Assembly (NCBI RefSeq): GCF_013359775.1
Contig: NZ_JABMCI010000068.1
Span: 1 to 64,000 of the forward strand
Length of the DNA stretch: 64,000 nucleotides
Direction of reading: 5' to 3'
Source: Cellulomonas humilata
GTDB lineage: Bacteria; Actinomycetota; Actinomycetes; Actinomycetales; Cellulomonadaceae
In this document: positions 8,116-14,705 of the stretch, one piece after another
Numbering within the stretch: the stretch's first letter is position 1
How the letters are laid out: every line of letters starts with the position of its first letter
Made by a program: the position numbers and the translations under genes
Notes under the pieces: generated by a model
Seen by the model: only the letters and a program-made list of their open reading frames with translations
Database searches by the model: none
What the model was told of the DNA's origin: nothing

Positions 8116-8765
8116 CAGGGCGGCGTCGGCACCGCTTCGTCGTACTGCGCACCGGGTCCGCAGCCGCCGACGTAGCCCTCGGGCATCCGCGGGTAGACCT
8201 CGGTCCAGTAGCGCAGGGCCAGCGCCTGCGCCTCGGCGGGCGACGCCCCCAGGGCGACGGCCATCTGCGCGTCGCGCTGCACGGCGGCGCACTCGGTCTG
8301 CGCCTCGTTGGTGATCCCGACCATGTGCATGGTCTCGTGGGTGAGCACGTGCACCGCGACGACCTGGTCCAGCGACGGGCTCTGCTTGGTCGACCAGAGC
8401 CACGCGCGCAGGTCGCCGCAGGGCTCGAACTTGAGGAGGGTCTCGCGCTCGGGGACCCCGTCGGGCCCCCACGCGACGTAGCCCAGCTCGGCACCGGCGT
8501 CGACGTAGGCCTGCCCGAAGCCCTGGCAGTGCACCTGCACCGGTCCGCCGGCGATCCGGCTCGCGGCCCCCTCGAGCCGGTGCTCGACCCAGGCGTCCAC
8601 CAGCATCGGCACCGCGCAGCCCAGCGCCAGGGCGAGGGACAGGCTGACGCTGATCGCCGGGAACGGCGCGATGCGGCCGAGCGAGTCGACGCGCCGCAGC
8701 ATCCACCGCACGACGATGCTCGCCGCGAGGGCGAGGAAGCCGATCAGCGAGAGGGAGAGGAGCAC
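8112..8765 (-). CDS. Membrane-anchored protein with HEXXH motif (putative metallopeptidase-like)
   Basis: The 217-aa protein has an N-terminal hydrophobic segment (residues 1-20), a basic loop, and a second hydrophobic segment (about 37-58). The soluble domain that follows should face outside. VHVLTHETMHMVGITNEAQTEC contains an HETMH motif, followed after six residues (VGITNE) by a Glu that could be the third zinc ligand. Four further Cys residues may form disulfides. Proteolysis is inferred only from the motif. The gene starts with GTG 3 nt after the MarR stop and overlaps the 66-aa gene downstream, so the three form one operon. A non-enzymatic role is possible. Confidence 0.65.
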   Translation of the reverse strand: MLLSLSLIGFLALAASIVVRWMLRRVDSLGRIAPFPAISVSLSLALALGCAVPMLVDAWVEHRLEGAASRIAGGPVQVHCQGFGQAYVDAGAELGYVAWGPDGVPERETLLKFEPCGDLRAWLWSTKQSPSLDQVVAVHVLTHETMHMVGITNEAQTECAAVQRDAQMAVALGASPAEAQALALRYWTEVYPRMPEGYVGGCGPGAQYDEAVPTPPW

Positions 8766-8768
8766 ACC

Positions 8769-9260
8769 TCAGTCATCGGTCGGCAGGAGCCCGACCATGA
8801 TGTGCGAGGGGTCGAGGACCTCGAGGATGCGGCCCATGACGCGGTCCAGGTCGGCGACGTCGCTGTCCGTGAGCGGGTCGATGACGGTCGCCAGGACTGT
8901 GCCGACGTGCCCCGGCGCGGCGGCCTCGACCGTCGTCCAGCCGGCGGGCGTGAGGATCGCGTTGGTGGCCCTCCGGTCCTCCGCGCACGCCTCGCGGCGC
9001 ACCAGCCCGCGCTTCTCCAGCCGGGTGACCACGTGGGAGAGGCGTGCGAGGGTGGCGTTGGTCTGCGCGGCGAGCGACGTCATCCGCAGCGTGCGGTCCG
9101 GTGCCTCGGAGAGCATCGCGAGCGTGAAGTACTCGAAGTGGCTCAGGCCGGAGTCGCGCTGCAGCTGGGACTCGAGCGTCCCGGGCAGCAACTCGACCAC
9201 GGCGATGAGCTTCTTCCAGGCGCACAGCTGCTCCGGGGTGAGCCAGCGCGGTTCCGTCAT
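8769..9260 (-). CDS. MarR family transcriptional regulator
   Basis: A winged-helix dimeric repressor of about 163 aa. Seen: SHFEYFTLAMLSEAP, the recognition helix region AAQTNATLARLSHVVTRLEK, and the wing GLVRREACAEDRRATNAILT, where the DRR is the family hallmark. ATG 9260 is chosen by family alignment; ATGs at 9269 and 9293 are possible. It diverges from the oxidoreductase/VOC operon starting at 9342. The 81-nt gap holds a promoter overlapped by an inverted repeat, so it probably represses that operon and possibly itself. MarR proteins next to catechol-dioxygenase-like VOC genes often sense quinones or phenols (MhqR in Bacillus). Confidence 0.85.
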   Translation of the reverse strand: MTEPRWLTPEQLCAWKKLIAVVELLPGTLESQLQRDSGLSHFEYFTLAMLSEAPDRTLRMTSLAAQTNATLARLSHVVTRLEKRGLVRREACAEDRRATNAILTPAGWTTVEAAAPGHVGTVLATVIDPLTDSDVADLDRVMGRILEVLDPSHIMVGLLPTDD

Positions 9261-9281
9261 GCGAGACATGCTAGCAAACAC

Positions 9282-9315
9282 TTGACGCGACAACTATTAG
9301 AGGTACAGTAGTTGT
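9282..9315 (+). promoter_or_regulatory. Promoter with overlapping MarR-type operator
   Basis: TTGACG (9282-9287), a 16-nt spacer and TACAGT (9304-9309) form a sigma70-like promoter for the gene at 9342. ACAACTA (9290-9296) and TAGTTGT (9309-9315) are perfect inverted arms covering the spacer and the end of the -10. A second overlapping inverted repeat, GTTGT-N4-ACAAC, spans 9311-9324. Binding here would block RNA polymerase. Confidence 0.6.
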
Positions 9316-9341
9316 AGCAACAACCAATCAAGGAGGACGTC

Positions 9342-9953
9342 ATGAGCACGGTCACCATCATCGGAGCAGGCAACATGGGCGCGGCCATCGCCTGGCGCGT
9401 CATCGCGGGCGGCAACGACGCACAGGTGCTGACGCGTGAGCCGGTCAAGGTCGCCATCCCGGGCGCCAAGCACGGCACCGTCGGTGACCCGATCACGGGC
9501 GACGTCGTCGTCCTCGCGCTGCCCTACGGCGCCGTGCCGGAGGTGCTCGGCCAGTACGAGGGCCAGCTGGACGGCAAGGTGCTCGTGGACCTCACCAACC
9601 CCCTCGACTTCGCCACCTTCGACTCGCTCGTCGTGCCGGTGGGCAGCTCCGCCGCCGAGGTCATCGCGCAGGCCGTGCCCGGCGCGTCGGTGCTCAAGGC
9701 CTTCAACACCACGTTCGCGGCCACTCTCACCACGGGTGAGGTCGGGTCCGAGCGGACCGCCGTGCTCATCGCGGGGGATGACGCGGACGCCAAGGCCGCC
9801 CTGGCCGCGGTCGTCGAGGCGGGTGGCCTGCGTGCCGTCGACGCCGGGTCCCTCAAGCGCGCGCACGAGCTCGAGGCCCTCGGGTTCCTCCAGCTGACGC
9901 TGGCCGCCGCGGAGAAGACGTCATGGACCGGCGGGTTCGGGCTGACGGCATGA
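9342..9953 (+). CDS. NADPH-dependent oxidoreductase (F420-NADP reductase-like)
   Basis: A Rossmann-fold protein of 203 aa. VTIIGAGNMGAAIAWRV is the GxGxxG nucleotide-binding start. VVVLALPYGAV and VLVDLTNPLDFATFDSL follow, then PGASVLKAFNTTFAATL, the signature of the NADP-F420 reductase-like family (NAD_binding F420). Length fits. A strong AAGGAGGA precedes the ATG by about 5 nt. The stop overlaps the next gene (ATGA, 9950-9953). The hydride acceptor could be F420, a flavin or a quinone. Repression by the divergent MarR is likely from the operator in its promoter. Confidence 0.8.
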   Translation: MSTVTIIGAGNMGAAIAWRVIAGGNDAQVLTREPVKVAIPGAKHGTVGDPITGDVVVLALPYGAVPEVLGQYEGQLDGKVLVDLTNPLDFATFDSLVVPVGSSAAEVIAQAVPGASVLKAFNTTFAATLTTGEVGSERTAVLIAGDDADAKAALAAVVEAGGLRAVDAGSLKRAHELEALGFLQLTLAAAEKTSWTGGFGLTA

Positions 9954-10801
9954 GCGAGATCCTCGACGCCCGCACCGACGTCGGCGCCGTCACCCTCAAG
10001 GTGGGCGACCTCGACGGGATGACGGACTACTACTCCCGCGGCATCGGCCTGTCGGTCCTGGAGGCCGAGGGCGACCGCGTGACGCTGGGCCGGCTCGGCG
10101 TCCCGTCCGTCGTGCTCGAGCACACGCCGCTGCTCAAGCACGCCCCCTCGACCGCCGCGGGGCTGTTCCACACCGCGATCCTGTTCGACGAGCAGAGCTC
10201 CCTCGCGTCGTCGGTGTACTCGGTCGCGCAGCACTTCCCGTCCTCGTTCACGGGAAGCTCCGACCACCTGGTGTCCAAGGCGCTGTACTTCGACGACCCC
10301 GAGGGCAACGGCGTGGAGCTCTACTGGGACCGGCCGCGCGAGCAGTGGGGCTGGGAGAACGGCCGCGTCGCGATGGCCACCAACTACCTGGACCCCAACG
10401 GGTTCCTGCGGGAGAACCTCACCGACCCCGACGCGCTCGACGGCGCCGCCTCGGTGGGGCACGTGCACCTGAAGGTGGGCGACATCACCACGGCCCAGCA
10501 GTTCTACGTGGACACGGTCGGCTTCGAGGTGACCGCCGAGTACGGCACCCAGGCGCTGTTCGTGTCGGCCGGCGGCTACCACCACCACCTCGCGATGAAC
10601 ACGTGGCAGAGCCGCGGCGCGCAGGGCCGGTGGCCGGCGCTCGGGCTCGGCGAGGTCACCATCGAGCTCCCGACCGACGAGGAGCGCGGTGCGCTGGGTG
10701 CCCGGCTGACCAGCCGGGGGATCGCCACGCGCGACGACGGCCGGGTCCTCGCGTTCGAGGACCCGTGGAACAACGAGATCCGCGTGGTGGTCGCGGGCTG
10801 A
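9950..10801 (+). CDS. Two-module VOC protein, catechol-2,3-dioxygenase-like (CatE/MhqA type)
   Basis: The 283-aa protein holds two VOC modules. The first begins VTLKVGDLDGMTDYYSRGIG and ends DDPEGNGVELYWDRP. The second begins VGHVHLKVGDITTAQQFYVDTV and ends FEDPWNNEIRVVV. His in VGHVHLKVG and Glu in GVELYWDRP are candidate metal ligands. Length and layout match extradiol ring-cleavage dioxygenases such as Bacillus CatE/MhqA. ATG 9950 overlaps the preceding stop, and I chose it over an in-frame ATG at 9923 because of that coupling. With the MarR gene it resembles a quinone/catechol detoxification unit. The substrate is inferred. Confidence 0.78.
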   Translation: MSEILDARTDVGAVTLKVGDLDGMTDYYSRGIGLSVLEAEGDRVTLGRLGVPSVVLEHTPLLKHAPSTAAGLFHTAILFDEQSSLASSVYSVAQHFPSSFTGSSDHLVSKALYFDDPEGNGVELYWDRPREQWGWENGRVAMATNYLDPNGFLRENLTDPDALDGAASVGHVHLKVGDITTAQQFYVDTVGFEVTAEYGTQALFVSAGGYHHHLAMNTWQSRGAQGRWPALGLGEVTIELPTDEERGALGARLTSRGIATRDDGRVLAFEDPWNNEIRVVVAG

Positions 10802-10804
10802 GCC

Positions 10805-13510
10805 TCAGCCCGGGATCGCCCCGGCCAGCTCGGCGCGCGACCGGATCCCCAGCTTCAGGTACACGTTGCGCAGGTGGTACTCGATCGTCTTCGGGGACAG
10901 GAACAGCGCGGCGGCGGCCTCCCGGGTGGTGCGTCCCGCGGCCAGCATGCTGGCCACCTGGAGCTCCTGCGGCGTGAGGTGGTCGAGGCCGGTGGCGCTG
11001 CGCCGCTGGGCCGTCTCGCCCGTCGCGCGCAGCTCGGCAGCCGCCTGGTCGGCCCACGGGACAGCGCCGAGCCGCTCGAACGTGGCCAGCGCGGACCGCA
11101 GGTGCGGGCGGGAGTCGACCCGGCGCTTCATGCGACGCAGCCGGGACCCGTACGCCAGCTCGGTGCGCGCGGTCTCGAACGCGTCGGGCGTGTGCTGGTG
11201 GTAGGCGAGAGCCACGGAGAAGCACACGTCCACGTCGGTGTCCGGGCACGTCAGGCCCGCCGCACGCGCGGCCCGGGCCAGCGACCACGGCTGGCCCTTC
11301 ACCTCGGCGCGCTCGGTCAGCGACGCCGCCAGGGCGCCCGCCTCGTCGGTCTTCCCCTGCCGCACCAGCACCTCGACCATCTCCGCGGCGGGGGAGATGT
11401 CGACGTCGACCAGACCGAGGTCCGCCAGCACCACGTCGAGCTCACGGAACCGTTCGAGCGCCGCGTCGGTCCGGCCGAGGTTCAGCTCGCGCTCGGCGAG
11501 CGCGGTCATCGCCCACGTCTGGTGGAAGCCGAGGTGGTGCTCGCCGGCGATCGCCAGGGCCTCCTCGGCGTGGGCCAGGCAGGCGTCCGCGTCGCCCCGT
11601 CGCGCCTCGAGCCAGGACAGCCCGGCCAGGCACGCGGTGAGGTCCGTCGCCTGGCCGGCCTCCCGGGCGAGCTGGATCCCCTCCGTGTACCCCGCGACGG
11701 CGTCGTCCCACCGGTCGGTCGTCGCCTGGTCGCGGGCGACGTAGAACAGCAGGATCGGCAGGCCGCCGATGTCGCTGCGCCGCCGGGAGTGGGGGACGAC
11801 CGTGGGAATGACGTCCCGGCCGACGGTGCTCTCGCGCAGGTAGAGCGGCAGGATGACGAGCCACGGCGCCAGCTGCGGGTCGTCGAGGTACTGGTCGACC
11901 TCCGCCATGGCGGCGCGCAGCAGGTCCGGACCTCCGTGACCGGCCAGGATGTCCGCCACGGCGGTCGCCATGGACCCGACCCACCGTGCTCGCGCCGTCC
12001 GCGGCTCGAGCGCGGCGATGCGGGCGGTGGCCGCCTCGGCCGTCGCCACGTCGCCGGCGAACATGCAGGCCAGGATCCCCTCGGCCAGCATCGCGACAGC
12101 GGTGTCGGGGTCGACGTCGGCCCGCGTGCCGGCGGTGACGAAGACGTCGCGGGCCCGTTCGACCGAGCCGGTGCGCGCGGCGATGGTGCCATCCAGCGTG
12201 GCCGCTCGGGTGCGCAGGGCGGGGGACCGGGGGAGCTCGGACGCGCGAGCGAGCTGGTCGAGAGCGGCATCCGGCAGGCCGGCCCGCCACGCGCTCTCGG
12301 CCGCCGAGACCAGACGCTGGGCGCGGTCGGCCGGGTCAGGGCTCAGGCCGGCGGCGCGGTCGAACCCGGCGGCGGCCACCGCCCACGCACCGCGACCGCG
12401 GGCCCGCGTCGCAGCCTCGTCCAGCACCGCGGCCACCGACGCGTCCGGGGAGGCCGTCGCCTCGCCGAGGTGCCATGCGCGCCGGTCGACGTCGTCGGCC
12501 GGCACGGCCTGCGCCAGGGCGGCGTGCACCGCTCGGCGGGCCCCCGGGGCGGCCTCGGCGTAGACGCCGGAGCGGACGAGGTCGTGCCGGAAGGTGACCC
12601 GGTGGGCGTCGACGGTGAGCAGCTGCTCGCGGGCGGCCTCGTCGAGGTCGCCCACGGACACCCCGAGCAGCGCGCACGCGTCGGTGATCGCCGCGAGGTC
12701 ACCGCCAGCCGCCGCTGCGACGAGCAGCGCGGTGCGGGCGCCCTCCGAGAGCGCGTCGGCGCGCCGGGCGAACGTCCGGGCCAGCGACGCGGGCACGGGC
12801 ACCGGCGCCCCCGGCGGCAGCGCGTCGAACCCCTCGTCGGTGAGCTCCAGGAGGGCGAGCGGGTTGCCCCCGGTCGACGACAGCAGCCGTGCGCGGGCCT
12901 CGTCCGGCAGACGTCGGCCCAGGGACCCGGCCAGCTCGGCCGCGTCGGCGTCGGTGAGCCCGCCGAGCACGAGGGTGGGCAACCCCGCCGAGCTCACGAC
13001 CGACGGTGTCTCGTCGCGCGCCGCGAGCAGGACGACCACGGGGTCCGCGGTGAGCCGGCGCGCGGCGAAGCACAGGGCCTGCGCCGACGGGGGGTCGAGC
13101 AGGTGCGCGTCGTCGACGATCACCGCCACCGGCCCGTCGTCGGCCACGCGGCTGAGCAGGCTCAGCACGGCGGCGCCGACCGCGAACCGCTCGCCGGCGG
13201 ACCCGGGCACCAGCGCGAGCGCCGAACCGAGCGCCTCGGCCTGCGGGGCGGGGATCGCGTCCAGGTGGTCCAGCACCGGGCGCAGCAGCTGGAGCAACCC
13301 GCCGAACGGCACCTCGCGCTCGGCATCGATCCCAGCCGCCCGCAGCACGCGCATGCCCGCCTCGGTCACGGCCGCGGCGGCGTCCTCGAGCAGGGCGCTC
13401 TTGCCGATCCCGGCCTCCCCGGCGAGCACCAGCGCGCCGCTCTCGCCCACGCGGGCAGAGGCCACCAGCTTCCTGATGACCTGACGCTCCTGCTCACGGC
13501 CGACCAGCAC
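10805..13510 (-). CDS. LAL-type LuxR family transcriptional regulator with N-terminal AAA ATPase
   Basis: A 901-aa regulator. Residues 1-330 form an ATPase: LVGREQERQVIRKLV, Walker A GEAGIGKSALL (about 31-41) and Walker B VAVIVDDAHLL (about 130). The middle is helical TPR-like repeat sequence. Residues about 838-895 are a LuxR HTH: LTPQELQVASMLAAGRTTRE and LFLSPKTIEYHLRNVYLKLG. LAL regulators usually act as activators responding to a ligand or protein at the TPR region. It diverges from the methyltransferase/hydrolase-GT operon at 13620, with 109 nt between, and is the obvious candidate regulator. GTG is the start (first residues MLVGREQE), the standard beginning for this family. Confidence 0.9.
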   Translation of the reverse strand: MLVGREQERQVIRKLVASARVGESGALVLAGEAGIGKSALLEDAAAAVTEAGMRVLRAAGIDAEREVPFGGLLQLLRPVLDHLDAIPAPQAEALGSALALVPGSAGERFAVGAAVLSLLSRVADDGPVAVIVDDAHLLDPPSAQALCFAARRLTADPVVVLLAARDETPSVVSSAGLPTLVLGGLTDADAAELAGSLGRRLPDEARARLLSSTGGNPLALLELTDEGFDALPPGAPVPVPASLARTFARRADALSEGARTALLVAAAAGGDLAAITDACALLGVSVGDLDEAAREQLLTVDAHRVTFRHDLVRSGVYAEAAPGARRAVHAALAQAVPADDVDRRAWHLGEATASPDASVAAVLDEAATRARGRGAWAVAAAGFDRAAGLSPDPADRAQRLVSAAESAWRAGLPDAALDQLARASELPRSPALRTRAATLDGTIAARTGSVERARDVFVTAGTRADVDPDTAVAMLAEGILACMFAGDVATAEAATARIAALEPRTARARWVGSMATAVADILAGHGGPDLLRAAMAEVDQYLDDPQLAPWLVILPLYLRESTVGRDVIPTVVPHSRRRSDIGGLPILLFYVARDQATTDRWDDAVAGYTEGIQLAREAGQATDLTACLAGLSWLEARRGDADACLAHAEEALAIAGEHHLGFHQTWAMTALAERELNLGRTDAALERFRELDVVLADLGLVDVDISPAAEMVEVLVRQGKTDEAGALAASLTERAEVKGQPWSLARAARAAGLTCPDTDVDVCFSVALAYHQHTPDAFETARTELAYGSRLRRMKRRVDSRPHLRSALATFERLGAVPWADQAAAELRATGETAQRRSATGLDHLTPQELQVASMLAAGRTTREAAAALFLSPKTIEYHLRNVYLKLGIRSRAELAGAIPG

Positions 13511-13532
13511 GCACCGAGTCTAGGGAGCGCAC

Positions 13533-13597
13533 CAGGGGGGTCCCCTGATGCGACCGCCGCCCCGTCGAGACCAGGGTCATGTCCGACAGATCCGACA
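13533..13597. promoter_or_regulatory. Candidate LAL regulator binding region
   Basis: Between the divergent LAL and methyltransferase starts lie an inverted repeat CAGGGG-GGT-CCCCTG (13533-13547) and a direct repeat TCCGACA at 13582-13588 and 13591-13597. GAGGAG follows at about 13604 as the ribosome site of the methyltransferase. Which element the regulator would use is unknown. Confidence 0.4.
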
Positions 13598-13619
13598 TCT
13601 CCCGAGGAGTTGCACCACC

Positions 13620-14705
13620 ATGACGCAGACCCTGCCGTTCACCGAGCGGACCATCGACCCCGACAAGCTCATGTCCTTCGTGTTCCGCGCCGTCGACGAG
13701 GTGGGCGCCACCCTGAACACCGCGCTGGTGGTGATGGGCGACAAGCTGGGCTACTACACCGCGATGGCCGACGGCCGCCCGACGACGCCGGCCGAGCTGG
13801 CCGAGCAGACGGGGACCAGCGAGCACTACGCCCGCGAGTGGCTGAACAACCAGGCCGCGGGCGGCTTCGTCGAGTACGACGCCGACGCCCGTCGCTACAC
13901 GCTGCCCGCCGAGCACGCGGTGGCGCTGGCGGACCCGACCAGCCCTGCCTACCTGGCCGGCTTCTTCCAGCTGGCGCTGGGCACCCTGCACGACTCCGAC
14001 GACATCTTCGCGGCGGCCCGCGACGGCGACGGCCTCGGCTGGCACGAGCACCACACCGACGTGCACCACGGCTGTGAGCGCTTCTTCCGCACCATGTACA
14101 ACGGGCACCTGCTCACGGAGTGGATCCCCGCGCTCGACGGGGTCACCGCCAAGCTGGAGTCCGGTGCCAAGGTCGCCGACGTCGGCTGCGGGCACGGCGC
14201 GTCCACGATCCTGCTGGCCAAGGCGTTCCCGAACTCCACGTTCGTGGGCTCGGACTACCACGCGGCGTCGATCGACATCGCCCGCGAGCGCGCCCGGGCC
14301 GCCGGGGTGGACGACCGGGTGACGTTCGAGGTGGCCCCGGCCACGGCCTTCAGCGGCTCGGGCTACGACCTGATCGCGATGTTCGACTGCCTGCACGACA
14401 TGGGCGACCCGGTGGGCGCGGCCCGGCACGTGCGCAGCGCGATCGCCGCGGACGGCACGTGGATGGTGGTCGAGCCGATGGCGGGCGACCGCGTCGAGGA
14501 CAACCTCAACCCGGTGGGCCGGACGTACTACGGCTTCTCGACGCTGCTGTGCACGCCGGCGTCGCTCAGCCAGGACGTGGGCCTGGCGCTCGGCACGCAG
14601 GCCGGACCGGCCAAGATCAAGGACGTCTCCACGGCCGCGGGGTTCTCCGCGTTCCGCACAGCCGCGAGCACGCCGTTCAACAACGTGTTCGAGGTACGTC
14701 CGTGA
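13620..14705 (+). CDS. Class I SAM-dependent methyltransferase with N-terminal winged-helix/dimerisation domain
   Basis: The 361-aa protein starts with a helical region (residues 20-100) like O-methyltransferase dimerisation domains: LGYYTAMADGRPTTPAELAEQ and EHYAREWLNNQAAGG. A Rossmann methyltransferase domain follows, with motif I KVADVGCGHGASTILLA at about residue 185, then STFVGSDYHAASI, and YDLIAMFDCLHDMGDP as motif IV. This architecture matches the family often seen in small-molecule O- or N-methylation. ATG 13620 is preceded by GAGGAG. The stop overlaps the GTG of the next gene (14702-14705), so both proteins are made together. The substrate is unknown; the coupled hydrolase-glycosyltransferase suggests modification of a common metabolite. 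Confidence 0.85.
   Translation: MTQTLPFTERTIDPDKLMSFVFRAVDEVGATLNTALVVMGDKLGYYTAMADGRPTTPAELAEQTGTSEHYAREWLNNQAAGGFVEYDADARRYTLPAEHAVALADPTSPAYLAGFFQLALGTLHDSDDIFAAARDGDGLGWHEHHTDVHHGCERFFRTMYNGHLLTEWIPALDGVTAKLESGAKVADVGCGHGASTILLAKAFPNSTFVGSDYHAASIDIARERARAAGVDDRVTFEVAPATAFSGSGYDLIAMFDCLHDMGDPVGAARHVRSAIAADGTWMVVEPMAGDRVEDNLNPVGRTYYGFSTLLCTPASLSQDVGLALGTQAGPAKIKDVSTAAGFSAFRTAASTPFNNVFEVRP

Noticed and set aside
7915..8706. Reading the 66-aa frame as a 263-aa protein from ATG 8706
   Set aside because: The upstream two-thirds is Arg/Ala-rich and overlaps the HEXXH gene in another frame; only the last 66 codons look like protein and they begin at a GTGA overlap.
10874..14077. 1067-codon open frame on the + strand opposite the LAL regulator
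   Set aside because: It runs through the promoter region into another frame of the methyltransferase gene and has no recognisable domain; the LAL protein on the minus strand has Walker and LuxR motifs.
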